Shown: piece by piece, positions 44,517 to 53,642 of the stretch
Layout of the letters: every line of letters begins with the position of its first letter
Position numbering within the stretch: the stretch's first letter is position 1
DNA from: Desulfobacteraceae bacterium UBA2174
GTDB taxonomy: Bacteria > Desulfobacterota > Desulfobacteria > Desulfobacterales > UBA2174
Length of the DNA stretch: 62,186 bases
NCBI GenBank assembly: GCA_002327445.1
Contig: DCWA01000047.1
Span: forward strand, 1 to 62,186
Reading direction: 5' to 3'
Program-made: the position numbers and the translations under genes
The notes under the pieces: generated by a model
Seen by the model: the letters and a program-made list of their open reading frames with translations, nothing else
Told to the model about the DNA's origin: nothing
Database searches by the model: none

Positions 44517-46595
44517 ATGGGCCAATGCCTCTGCCACCCGGAAAAAGACACTCCTTACCTGTGCATGAAGGACAACGTCTATCTTTGCGACGAGTGTCTC
44601 CATTGCAGAAATCCGGAGATCTATTGTAAATATCGGACATCCTGTCCGATATGGTTTATGGAGAAACGCGGTTTCAAGGAACCGGAAGGGGCTGCGGGCC
44701 AAATGGTCAACGTAACGTTTCTCCCCGAGGAAAAGACGATCGAGGTGCCTCCGGGCACAAACCTCCTCGAAGCCGCGCGCCAGGCCGACATCCACCTCAA
44801 CGCCTCCTGCAACGGGCGCGGGGCCTGCGGCAAGTGCAAGCTCATCGTGGAACGCGGCACGGTCAACACCCAGACGACCACTCTGCTCACCGAGCGGGAA
44901 AAGGCCGCCAACTACGTCCTCGCCTGCCAGAGCAACATCACCGAGGACATCACGGTGCGCATTCCGCCCGAGGCCATTCAGCGCAAGCTCAAGGTCGCGG
45001 GCATGGGCGAGGCCGTCACCTCCAAGCTTCGGGGGAAGGTGGCGGAAATCGATCCGATGGTGGTGGAAGTGGCGTTGGAGCTGGCCGTACCCAGCCTGGA
45101 CGATCCGGTCAGCGACCTGGACCGGTTGTACCGCGGCCTGCGCAAGGCCGGGGTGGACACCAAGCGCATGAGCGTCAGTCTGAAGGTGATGCGCGAGCTG
45201 GCGGAAGCCATGCGCGATGAAAACTGGAAGGTGACGGCCTCGATCCTGCGCCGGCGCCACATCGAGGAACTGGTCGAAGTGGCCCCCGGAAACGGAACAA
45301 ACCTTTCCCTCGGCCTGGCCATCGACGTCGGCACCACCACCATCGTCGTGTATCTGGTGAACATGTCCGACGGCCGCGTCATGGCCGCCACCAGCGGGCA
45401 CAACCGCCAGGCGGCCTGCGGCGACGACGTGATCAACCGCATCGTGTGCGCCGAAAAGAACGGGGTGCGCAAGCTCAGCCGCATGGCCTTGGCCACCATC
45501 AACGATCTGATCGAAGAGGCCGCGGCCGCCGCCAACGTGGAAAGAGGTCGGATCAAGAACGTTGCCATCGCCGGCAACACCACCATGATCCACCTGTTGC
45601 TGGGCATCGAACCGCGCTATATCCGGCGGGAGCCCTACCTGCCCACCGTGTCGGAGTTTCCCGTCATCAAGGCCGGCGAGGTGGGGCTCAAGGTCCATTC
45701 CGGGGCGGCGGTCTTCGTTTTTCCCGGTCCGGCAAGCTACGTCGGCGGAGATATCGTCAGCGGCATGATCTACAGCGGCCAGCACCGCGAGGCCCCCATG
45801 ACGATGTTCATCGACATCGGCACCAACGGCGAGATCGTCCTGGGCAACAACGAACTGCTCATGACCGCATCGTGCAGCGCCGGGCCGGCCTTTGAGGGAG
45901 GCGGGGTGCGCTGGGGGATGCGTGCCGAGGAGGGGGCGATCGAAAAGGTCAACATCGACCCGGAAACCAAGGCAGCAACCTACGAAACCATCGCAGGCCT
46001 GCCTCCGCGGGGAATCTGCGGTTCGGGGATGATCGACCTGATCAGCGAGATGCTGATCACCGGCGTCATCGATCCGCGGGGCCGGATCGCCTTGGATGAA
46101 ACCCATCCGCGCATCGTGCGACAGGACGACGTGCCCGCCTACCTCGTGGCCCCGGCCGCCGAAACCGCCATGGGCGAAGACCTGCTGTTTTCCGAAACCG
46201 ACATCCACAGCATCGTGTTGAGCAAGGCGGCGGTGTATGCGGGCTTCATCACGCTGCTGGACCAGGCGGGGATGGATTTTTCGGCCGTCGACCGGGTGTG
46301 GATCTCCGGCGGCTTCGGCCAGTATCTCAATTTCGATCGGGCCATCAGCATCGGCCTGCTGCCGGATATCGATCGCGACAAGTTCACCTACTTGGGCAAC
46401 TCCTCCATTGCCGGTGCCTACATGGCCCTGCTCTCCGGGAAATTGCGTGCCGAGGCGCGGCAGGTGTCCAATTCCATGACCTACATCGACTTCTCGAGCA
46501 ACGTGCGTTTCATGGACGAGTTCACTTCGGCCCAGTTCCTGCCGCACACCAACATGAACGCCTTCCCCAGTGTCAGGATCGGACGGTCCACATGA
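44517..46595 (+). CDS. RamA-like reductive activator: Fe-S plus ASKHA (DUF4445) protein
   Basis: The product has 692 residues from ATG 44517, which follows GAGGAG. An unusual N-terminal ~55 residues carry nine cysteines (CLCHPEKDTPYLC, CDECLHC, YCKYRTSCPIWF). A 2Fe-2S ferredoxin domain follows, with CNGRGACGKCK and VLACQ. The C-terminal part is an ASKHA ATPase fold (GLAIDVGTTTIVVYLVNMSD, AIAGNTTMIHLLLG, TMFIDIGTNGEIVLGN, VWISGGFGQYLNF). RamA-type proteins reduce corrinoid methyltransferase partners to Co(I) at the cost of ATP. No methyltransferase or corrinoid protein is in the window, so the partner is elsewhere or differs. Confidence 0.88.
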   Translation: MGQCLCHPEKDTPYLCMKDNVYLCDECLHCRNPEIYCKYRTSCPIWFMEKRGFKEPEGAAGQMVNVTFLPEEKTIEVPPGTNLLEAARQADIHLNASCNGRGACGKCKLIVERGTVNTQTTTLLTEREKAANYVLACQSNITEDITVRIPPEAIQRKLKVAGMGEAVTSKLRGKVAEIDPMVVEVALELAVPSLDDPVSDLDRLYRGLRKAGVDTKRMSVSLKVMRELAEAMRDENWKVTASILRRRHIEELVEVAPGNGTNLSLGLAIDVGTTTIVVYLVNMSDGRVMAATSGHNRQAACGDDVINRIVCAEKNGVRKLSRMALATINDLIEEAAAAANVERGRIKNVAIAGNTTMIHLLLGIEPRYIRREPYLPTVSEFPVIKAGEVGLKVHSGAAVFVFPGPASYVGGDIVSGMIYSGQHREAPMTMFIDIGTNGEIVLGNNELLMTASCSAGPAFEGGGVRWGMRAEEGAIEKVNIDPETKAATYETIAGLPPRGICGSGMIDLISEMLITGVIDPRGRIALDETHPRIVRQDDVPAYLVAPAAETAMGEDLLFSETDIHSIVLSKAAVYAGFITLLDQAGMDFSAVDRVWISGGFGQYLNFDRAISIGLLPDIDRDKFTYLGNSSIAGAYMALLSGKLRAEARQVSNSMTYIDFSSNVRFMDEFTSAQFLPHTNMNAFPSVRIGRST

Positions 46596-46726
46596 ACGAC
46601 GCCCCCCTCGATACTGAAGACCAGGTGCAAAAGAAGCGCCTTTCCTGGTGGCAGCGCTTTCTCGCCTGGCTGGCCCGCGGCGCGGCCGCCGCCCAAAGCG
46701 ACCGCCGCGGGACCTGCCCGACCTGA
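46592..46726 (+). CDS. Small basic/amphipathic protein coupled to the RamA-like gene
   Basis: The product has 44 residues, starting MNDAPLDTEDQVQKKR, then a tryptophan-rich amphipathic helix (SWWQRFLAWLARG), ending TCPT. The ATG overlaps the stop of the RamA-like gene (ATGA), and the terminator follows 57 bases later, so it is the last gene of the operon. I recall similar short peptides (WWQR-x-L-x-W-x-A-x-G, C-terminal SCP/TCP) beside RamA-like genes. The helix may lie on a membrane. Function unknown. Confidence 0.55.
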   Translation: MNDAPLDTEDQVQKKRLSWWQRFLAWLARGAAAAQSDRRGTCPT

Positions 46727-46783
46727 CAGATCAAACGCTGACGCCGCCGGTGGCGGATGCAGAAAAATTCTCACACCTCGAAT

Positions 46784-46817
46784 CGGCGCCCGGGATACTT
46801 CCGGGCGCCGTCTTTTT
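46784..46817 (+). terminator. Intrinsic terminator of the flavoprotein/RamA operon
   Basis: Perfect 10-bp stem CGGCGCCCGG/CCGGGCGCCG, 7-nt loop, then TCTTTTT. Confidence 0.95.
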
Positions 46818-46879
46818 AGACCCCGCACTGGTCTTACCTGGCACAGCATCCGACCCGCTTTCCGATCGCTTCTCCAAAA

Positions 46880-48086
46880 GATCGCACCGGCGCCAGAAGT
46901 CTGCCCCCTTGGCCGCCCCTTTTGGTTTCAAATTTCTGAAAGAAGATCGAAAGCTATACCGCCGGCATCCGCAAGACGCTCTGGATCCGGCGCCCCGGTT
47001 GGTTTCAAATGGCTGAAAGAAAATCAGAAGCCTTTCGGAAGCCATAGCGTCGGCGTCCGCAAGACGCTCTGGATCCGGCGCTCCGAAAAACTCGGCGCCA
47101 ACCGTCCGTAAGCCCGGACAGCGCCGCAAATCTGGCGATGCGGTACTGCATCCCTGAGAACAATCTATTTTTTGGCAAAAGCGCGTTACTGTCCGGGCCA
47201 ACGGACGCTATGCGCCTCAAACAGTTCCGGGGCGGCGGTCCAGTTCGTCCTGCTCCCGCCGGGAGACGATTCGTTGAAAGGCGGCAAGCAAAGGCACTTC
47301 AGCTGAAATTTTCAGGATTTTGAAATTGTTGGAAGGGCGGCCAGGGGGTTGACTTGGCGTCCGACCGGGAAGCTGTCTGAGGCGCATAGAGCGCGTTGGC
47401 CGCAACCGAAGTGGGCTTGTGCCGAAGGCAGGGTTTCCCGATCAATCACAGAGCGCTCACCTACATTATGGCGCGGTTGCGGTCTACGGGCGCTTGGCGG
47501 CGAGTTCTTGCCGGCGGCGCAAGTCAGCCCCCGGCCGCCCAGGTTGGTTTCAAATGGCTGAAAGAAAATCAGAAGCCTTTCGGAAGCCATAGCGTCGGCG
47601 TCCGCAAGACGCTCTGGACCGGCGCCCCGGAAAACTCGGCGCCAACCGTCCGTAAGCCCGGACAGCGCCGCAACTCTGGCGATGCGGCCCTGCATTCCTG
47701 AGATCAATCGGTTCTTTGGCAAATGCACATTACTGTCCGGACCAACGGACGCTATGCGCCTCAGACAGTTCCGGGGCGGCGGTCCAGTTCGTCCTGCTCC
47801 CGCCAGGAGACGATTCGTTGAAAGGCGGCAAGCAAAGGCACTTCGGCTGGAATTTTCAGGATTTTGAAATTGTTGGAAGGGCGGCCAGGGGGTTGACTTG
47901 GCGACCGACCGGGAAGCTGTCTGAGGCGCATAGAGCGCGTTGACCGCAACCGAAGCGGGCTTGTGCAAACGGCGCTGCATTTCGATGGTGCACTGACAGA
48001 TCGTTAACAGTATGGCGCGGTTGCGGGCTACGGGCTCTTGGCGCCGAGTTCTTGCCGGCGGCGCAAGTCAGGCCCCGGCCGCCCCC
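46880..48086. repeat. Non-coding tandem repeat, ~545-bp unit in two copies plus a partial copy
   Basis: Unit A (46997-47541) and unit B (47542-48086) are strongly similar over their length, except for a diverged ~40-bp stretch after 47422/47966. Both begin GGTTGGTTTCAAATGGCTG, run through GTCCGCAAGACGCTCTGG, and end in GTTCTTGCCGGCGGCGCAAG. A shorter, more diverged copy precedes them (46880-46996), and another starts at 62034. Open frames across them have no recognisable domain and conflict between copies, so I treat the region (46818-48150) as gene-free. Confidence 0.85.
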
Positions 48087-48150
48087 GGTATTTTCAAGTG
48101 ACTGAAGAGAGAGGAAACCTTTTTAAGGTCGTGGCGCCGGCGTCCCCCCA

Positions 48151-49293
48151 TCATCCTTCGGCATGCAGCCGAATGATTTCCAGCACCAGCTCCGCCGCCG
48201 CGACCATGTCGGCAAGCGCCACGGATTCGTGCAAGGTGTGCATATCTCGCATACCGGTACCCAGCACCCCGGTGATGATCCCCCTGGCGAAAAACACATT
48301 GGCGTCAGCGCCACCGCCGGTGATTTTCGCCTTGAGGTCCCGGCCGAGGTTGGCGGCCGCACGTCGCGCCAGTAGCACAACCGGATGATCCTCCGGTATG
48401 CGGGTGGGGCGAAAGTCCTCCTCGATGTCCGCCTCCAGACGCGGCAAATCGTCGGAAGCATCCTTGCGCGCCGCCGCCACGGCGCTTTCGAAAGCCTCCA
48501 GAATGCGGTTGGTCACATTTTCGAGTTTGACCGGGTCGTGGCTGCGGGCTTCACCTCTGACGACCACCCGGTTGGGGATGATGTTGACGGCCGTACCACC
48601 CTCTATTTGGCCGATATTGCAAGTCGTCTCCACATCGATGCGTCCGAGGTCCAGCGTCGCGATGGCCCTGGCGGCCACGGCGATGGCGTTGATCCCCCGC
48701 TCCGGGGCTGCTCCGGCATGGGCTTCCTTACCGTGGACGGTGAAGGTGAGCCGGTTGGCGCCTGGCGCGCGTACCACGATACCGTCGGTGTCGGTGGCAT
48801 CCAGGGCGTAGCCGAAGCGGGCGCGCAGCAGCCCTGGATCCAGATGCTTGGCCCCCACCAGACCGATCTCCTCGCCGACGGTGAGCAGCACGTCCAGGGG
48901 GCCGTGGGGCAGATCGTTTTCCAGGATCACCCGGAGAACTTCCAACAGGACCGCGATGGCGCTCTTGTCGTCGGCGCCGAGAATGGTGGTGCCGTCGCTG
49001 GTGAACACACCGTCCTTGAACTGCGGTTTGACGCCCCGGCCGGGGCCGACGGTATCCATGTGGGCGTTGAGCATCATCGGTTCGACCTGGCGGTTGCCCG
49101 GAAAGCGGGCCACCAGGTTCCCGATTTCGCCACCGAAGGCCTCTCCGGCACGGTCGGCCGCCACATCGGCGCCCAGGCCGGCCAGGATGTTTTTCAAATA
49201 AAGATGAATTGCCGTTTCATGGCGTGATTCGCTGTCGATGCGCACCAGGGAAAGAAACGTTTCGCTCAGCCGCTGAGAATCGATCCGGGACAT
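48151..49293 (-). CDS. M20-family peptidase (peptidase T-like)
   Basis: The product has 380 residues. MMLNAHMDTVGPG has the first metal ligands (H-x-D), TILGADDKSAIAVLLEVLR the bridging Asp, LLTVGEEIGLVGAKHLD the catalytic Glu-Glu, YALDATD the next ligand, and DMHTLHESV the last His. The dimerisation domain (RLTFTVHGKEAHAGAAPERG) is present. All ligands are intact. Such zinc enzymes remove N-terminal residues from small peptides; substrate here is unknown. It stands alone next to the repeat region. Confidence 0.93.
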   Translation of the reverse strand: MSRIDSQRLSETFLSLVRIDSESRHETAIHLYLKNILAGLGADVAADRAGEAFGGEIGNLVARFPGNRQVEPMMLNAHMDTVGPGRGVKPQFKDGVFTSDGTTILGADDKSAIAVLLEVLRVILENDLPHGPLDVLLTVGEEIGLVGAKHLDPGLLRARFGYALDATDTDGIVVRAPGANRLTFTVHGKEAHAGAAPERGINAIAVAARAIATLDLGRIDVETTCNIGQIEGGTAVNIIPNRVVVRGEARSHDPVKLENVTNRILEAFESAVAAARKDASDDLPRLEADIEEDFRPTRIPEDHPVVLLARRAAANLGRDLKAKITGGGADANVFFARGIITGVLGTGMRDMHTLHESVALADMVAAAELVLEIIRLHAEG

Positions 49294-49427
49294 GGGTCAG
49301 CCTCCTGAAAATTCGCTTCGAAAAATCGGGTTCAATCGTGTTGCCGCACCCGGCGGAACTGGAATCGCCCTGCGGTATCGAAGGGCATCGGCGGGTTGAA
49401 GGGAACGGGGACGCCGTCAAAAGCCGG

Positions 49428-49455
49428 TTGACAACGCCGCGGAAAAATCTATGAT
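49428..49455 (+). promoter_or_regulatory. Sigma-70-like promoter of selC
   Basis: TTGACA (49428-49433), 16-bp spacer, TATGAT (49450-49455). The tRNA starts 21 bases after the -10. Confidence 0.85.
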
Positions 49456-49476
49456 AGGGCGCTGTCAACGAATTGC

Positions 49477-49574
49477 GGAAGTGCACAGCTCACTGGTGGG
49501 GCTCCCGGACTTCAAATCCGGTGTGGGGCGCTAAAACCGTCCCGGGTGGGTTCGATTCCCATGCACTTCCGCCA
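49477..49574 (+). tRNA. selC: tRNA-Sec (anticodon TCA)
   Basis: The 98-nt gene with encoded CCA has the 8-bp acceptor stem GGAAGTGC/GCACTTCC, anticodon arm CCGGACTTCAAATCCGG with TCA, the long variable arm after TGTGGGGCGCTAAAACCGTC and T-arm GGGTTCGATTCCC. A long acceptor, long variable arm and UCA anticodon define selenocysteine tRNA. It shows that the organism decodes UGA as Sec in some genes. A T-run (ATTTTTTG) follows the CCA. Confidence 0.97.
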
Positions 49575-49893
49575 TTTTTTGCCTTTCCCGCCGTTTGTCC
49601 CTCCACCGAACCGACGCTGCATCCGGACGAATCCAGATACCACAGCACCCGCCATCGGACAAGAAGCCACTGGGCGATCCGGTCTGGCCGGGAAACGCTT
49701 ACAGGCACCGGATCCGGCATTGGGCCGCCAGCTCGCGGTACCTTGAGCCAGCTTGGCGGCTTGGCAAAAAATCTCGCTGAAGGGAAGGTGCGGCGCTTGG
49801 CGGAAGGTCTCTTCCAAGGCGTCCAATAGTTGGCGGCGGATGCGCCACTGAACCCGTGTTTCGGGTTGCATCCGCCGTCGCGCAACGACACCG
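49575..49893. other. Gene-free stretch between selC and gspD
   Basis: Apart from the T-run after selC I see no gene, repeat or RNA here. The open frames on both strands have no recognisable domain. Confidence 0.5.
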
Positions 49894-52881
49894 TCACGGC
49901 TTGGGCGCAATTTTGTTTATCGCCTCGGACACTTTGCGCTCGAAAGATTCGGTCACGGTATTGACGTCGTCCAAATCCGCGATGACCTGGGGGGTCAGGA
50001 GGATGATCAGCTCGGTCTTGGACATGTTCCGGCTGGTAGAACCGAAAACATACCCGAGAATCGGGATGTCCATCAAATACGGGACGCCGCTGCGGCCGCC
50101 GGACTTGTTCTCCCGGATGAGTCCGCCGAGAACGATGGTCTGGCCGTGAGCCACCGTGAGGGTGGTTTCCACGGTGCGCTTGTAGAAGGACGGATAGGAA
50201 ACCCCCGCCACCTCCACGTTGTCCGCCAGCTCGCTCACTTCCTGGTAGATGTCCATGGTCACCAGTCCCCGGTCGTTGATGTGGGGAACTACCGAGAGCA
50301 TCACGCCGGTGTCCCGATACTGGATGTCGGTGGTGATCAGGGGTTCGGCCGAGCTGGTCACGGTGGTTTCCGAACTGATGATGGGGATTTCGTCGGCCAC
50401 GTCGATCTTGGCTTCCTTGTTGTCCGAGGCCAGCACGTGGGGCGAGGAAAGAATGTTGACCTTGTCCTTTTGGGCCAGCGCCTCCAGGGAGTGAAGCACG
50501 TCGTTGGAAAATTCGATGGCATAGGTCAAACCGGTGGCACCGGTGACTTTCCCCCGGACCAGATCGGTCCTGGAAAAGTTGTTTTCCCTCAGGTACTCCC
50601 ATTCCACGCCCAGCTCCATCTTGTCCTCCAGGCTGATCTCGGCGATGGTGGCCTCGATGAGCACCTGCCGCGGCAGGATGTCGAGCTGGTGAAGGATGCC
50701 CTCTATCTTGGCGTAGTCCACGGGGGTGGCCTCGATCACCAGGGCATTGCGAATCGGATCGGGGATTATGGTGACGGGCGCCTTGAGCGTCGCCGAGGGT
50801 TCTCCGGCCCCCTGGCTGGTCAGGGACGAGGTCGTCTGCATCATTTGCGCGGCCGTCGACTGGGACAAGGACCGTTCGGTCCGGTCCCTGGAGGTCCGGT
50901 CCCTGGAGGTTCCCGTGGTCTTGGAGGTGCGGGCGAAGGGGTTGCGCGAGAAGGAATAGGCCTTCTCCGAACCTCCCAGACCGTCCCGGCTGCTCCCCTG
51001 CTGGCCGGTAAAAATCTGGTTCAGCAGATCCGCAAGCTCATCCGCGGTCCCGTTCTTGACAAAATACACCTCGATGCGCGGTTCGGTGGATCTGCCACTC
51101 CCGTCCAACTGGAGCATCAATCGGTTGACATGGGCGAAAACGTCCGGGTCGGTGCTCAATGCCAGCACGGCGTTAAGACGCTCGACCGGTATGAAACGGG
51201 TCGATGACGCCCCTTCTTCCGCGCCGCCGGAAAAAATCTCCTGAAGGGTCTCTGCGGTCTCCCGGGCAAGGCTGTGCTCGAGGAAATAGAATTGGTGATG
51301 GACCCTTGAAAACAGGTTGAGATCGAAGGCTTCCACGATTCTCAGGATCTTGCGGACATTGTCCTGACTGTCCACCACCAGCAATGTGCGCGCCTCCTCC
51401 TGGGCCACCACGGTGGCGTTCTCGGAGGCGAAGGGCGCCACGATCTTGGCCATTTCCCCGGGGCTGAGATTTCTCAAGGGGATCAGTTGGATGACGACCT
51501 GTTGCCCGGCGGGGAGACCCCCGCTGCGCGCCGGCGCCCCCCGGAATCCGATGGGGATGCGGGAGACGTCCTTGACCGCGGCGATGCGGTAGACGGGCCC
51601 GTCCTTGACCGCCGTCAGGCCGTTGATTTCCAGGATCTTGAAGAACAATGGGAAGAGGTCCTTGCGGTTCATCGGCCGGGAAGTGTGGATGGTAACCTTG
51701 CCCTGAAGGTTGGGATCCGCGACATATTGGATCTCCAGAATATTAGCCAACGTCCGGATCACCTCGTTCAGTTCCGCGTTGTCGAAATTGAATTCGACGG
51801 CCTCGCTGCCGGCGGATGCGGCCGGCGTTTCAGCATCCTCCTGGGTCGCGGCCGCCAGCTGGATGGTGTCGCCGGCAAAGGGATCGGGCCGGTTGAACCC
51901 GGGGGCAACGGCAGTCATCACGGGAAGGACCGGGCTGGCGGGCGATGGTGTCGGGGCCGCCACATCCACCCGGTTCAGCGGATCCGGACGGACGGCCACA
52001 GGGCCCCCGCCATCCTTGCCTTTCAACTCGACGACCTGAATGAGGAGCCCATCCTGAACCGGCTTGGCGTTGGCTTTCTGAAAGTTCTCGGAGCCCGTAT
52101 CCAGCACCACCCGCAATTTCCCCTTCTCCCCATAGTGGCGCACCCGGCTCACCCACGGCGGCTGGCCATCGATGGCTTCCTCTCGATGGCGTCGGTTCTC
52201 CAACCCGAAAATGTCGTAGACGATCCGGTCCGGACCGGTCAGCGTGAACGATGCGTAATTTTTGATCTCCCCGTTGGCGCGAACGTGGATTTCAACACCA
52301 TTTTCCAAAGTTCGGAGGGCAATCCGCTCAAGCCGGGTCGCCGGCGGGAAATCGAGGTCGGGGAGCGGGGCCTCGGCCTCGGCGGGCAAGGGTTGCGGCA
52401 AGACGGCGACATCCTCCGGGGTGGGAGCCGGCCGTGGAAAAATGACGAGCACCTCATCGCCTTGGGGGACCGCCTCGAAGTGGGCTTCGTGTTTTACGGC
52501 GATTGCAACCACCGCCGTGTCCCCTTCGGCCAGAGCGCTCGGTTGCACATCGGTCACGACGGCGGCACCCTTCAAAGCCTCCAGGTCCAGGCGACCGTCA
52601 GCCAGCGCCAGCACCGTGCGGGGAAAATGAATCTGGACCCCGGGCCCCGAAGCGTCAGGCACGGTGTTGAAAGTCAACGGCTGGTTGCCCAGAATACGGA
52701 CCCGGTCGCCGTCGGCAGTCGACTCGAAGGCGATGCCGATGATCTGGCCGGGGCGGCTTTCCGGCTCCTTTGCCTGGCTCCCGCTCATGGAAGCGCATCC
52801 GACATGGAGGATCGCCGCCAGCCAGATGAGAAACGCGGCCGCCACAGCTCTGCCGGCTTGGTGTCTTGCGATGGTTGTCAT
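49894..52881 (-). CDS. gspD: Type II secretion secretin GspD with N-terminal AMIN domain
   Basis: The product has 995 residues, longer than usual. A lipoprotein signal peptide ends LAAILHVGC (Cys 29). Residues about 175-265 (RLERIALRTLENGVEIHVRA, RIVYDIFGL) form an AMIN domain, common in pilus secretins (PilQ) and rare in GspD. N-domains follow (FDNAELNEVIRTLANILEIQ, VIQLIPLRNLSPGEMAKIV, RIEVYFVKNGTADELADLLN). A Ser/Thr/Arg-rich linker is at about 650-690, and the secretin barrel is near the end (QVLIEATIAEISLEDKMELG, VPYLMDIPILGYVFG, ELIILLTPQVI). It forms the outer-membrane pore, and is the last gene of the operon. Confidence 0.93.
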   Translation of the reverse strand: MTTIARHQAGRAVAAAFLIWLAAILHVGCASMSGSQAKEPESRPGQIIGIAFESTADGDRVRILGNQPLTFNTVPDASGPGVQIHFPRTVLALADGRLDLEALKGAAVVTDVQPSALAEGDTAVVAIAVKHEAHFEAVPQGDEVLVIFPRPAPTPEDVAVLPQPLPAEAEAPLPDLDFPPATRLERIALRTLENGVEIHVRANGEIKNYASFTLTGPDRIVYDIFGLENRRHREEAIDGQPPWVSRVRHYGEKGKLRVVLDTGSENFQKANAKPVQDGLLIQVVELKGKDGGGPVAVRPDPLNRVDVAAPTPSPASPVLPVMTAVAPGFNRPDPFAGDTIQLAAATQEDAETPAASAGSEAVEFNFDNAELNEVIRTLANILEIQYVADPNLQGKVTIHTSRPMNRKDLFPLFFKILEINGLTAVKDGPVYRIAAVKDVSRIPIGFRGAPARSGGLPAGQQVVIQLIPLRNLSPGEMAKIVAPFASENATVVAQEEARTLLVVDSQDNVRKILRIVEAFDLNLFSRVHHQFYFLEHSLARETAETLQEIFSGGAEEGASSTRFIPVERLNAVLALSTDPDVFAHVNRLMLQLDGSGRSTEPRIEVYFVKNGTADELADLLNQIFTGQQGSSRDGLGGSEKAYSFSRNPFARTSKTTGTSRDRTSRDRTERSLSQSTAAQMMQTTSSLTSQGAGEPSATLKAPVTIIPDPIRNALVIEATPVDYAKIEGILHQLDILPRQVLIEATIAEISLEDKMELGVEWEYLRENNFSRTDLVRGKVTGATGLTYAIEFSNDVLHSLEALAQKDKVNILSSPHVLASDNKEAKIDVADEIPIISSETTVTSSAEPLITTDIQYRDTGVMLSVVPHINDRGLVTMDIYQEVSELADNVEVAGVSYPSFYKRTVETTLTVAHGQTIVLGGLIRENKSGGRSGVPYLMDIPILGYVFGSTSRNMSKTELIILLTPQVIADLDDVNTVTESFERKVSEAINKIAPKP

Positions 52882-52967
52882 ATCACATCTCTTCAGACCG
52901 TCTGTTGCATTAAACCTCGCCGTTGCACCATGAATTTCTTCAAACTAACAAAATTTCACCCTTCTTG

Positions 52968-53642
52968 TCACTTTTCCGTCGCCTGGCCGGCATTCGGGGG
53001 GCCCGCCGTTGGGGGCGCGGGGGCACCCTGGGGCACCGGCTGCTGGGGCATCGGTGGCGGGGGCCGGCGCGGCTCCGGGGCTGCCGCCTTCGAGGTCACC
53101 ACGGTCGGCGCCTGAGAACGCTGCACCGAGGCCTTTTTGGATGGATGGGTGCGATCATCCAGCCGGATTTCGAAGGTGGAGGCGCCCTCACGAACATGGA
53201 TCCGGTCCTTTTCGATTCCGATAACCGCCACCTGCCCCAGTTTTTCACCTACCTGCACCCAGCTGTATTCGGCTCCTGCCCTTGGGCTGCTTCCCATGCT
53301 GACCAGCGCGCTGCGCCGGTCCTCTCGCCACACAATGCCGTACAGAGCGATATTCTTGGCGAAACGACTTTCCTCGACGGCTTTGGCATCCACCACGGAT
53401 CCGGTCTCCACCGTCCGTCCCCGATCGCTTGAAAACAAATTTTTAGCTGCGATTTCAGAATAATACGTAGAAGGCTGCAAACGGTGCGCCGCCGCTGGCG
53501 GGGAAACCGGGAACGCGGCGCGGGATCGGCTCTCGGCCGCCGCCGGCGGCAAGGGATCCGGCCGGGACCAGATGGCGTAAATCCGGCTGCCCAAAAAAAG
53601 CACGGCGGCGGCCAGAAAAAGGTTGAGGAACCATTTCTTCAT
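52968..53642 (-). CDS. gspC: Type II secretion protein GspC-like
   Basis: The product has 224 residues: a TM helix near the N-terminus (WFLNLFLAAAVLFLGSRIY), the homology region IAAKNLFSSDRG, IALYGIVWREDRRSALVSM and VGEKLGQVAVIGIEKDRIHV, then a Pro/Ala-rich tail without a PDZ domain. This is the clamp between inner-membrane platform and secretin. ATG overlaps the gspM stop. Confidence 0.85.
   Translation of the reverse strand: MKKWFLNLFLAAAVLFLGSRIYAIWSRPDPLPPAAAESRSRAAFPVSPPAAAHRLQPSTYYSEIAAKNLFSSDRGRTVETGSVVDAKAVEESRFAKNIALYGIVWREDRRSALVSMGSSPRAGAEYSWVQVGEKLGQVAVIGIEKDRIHVREGASTFEIRLDDRTHPSKKASVQRSQAPTVVTSKAAAPEPRRPPPPMPQQPVPQGAPAPPTAGPPNAGQATEK

Noticed and set aside
44382..46547. 721-codon minus-strand frame opposite the RamA-like gene
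   Set aside because: Antisense shadow without domains.
47005..47980. Open frames in the tandem repeat region with shared RASCGRRRYGF-like residues
   Set aside because: They follow the repeat unit, lack ribosome-binding sites and are not consistent between copies.
49490..50602. 370-codon minus-strand frame overlapping gspD and tRNA-Sec
   Set aside because: Out-of-frame with the secretin and runs through a tRNA gene.
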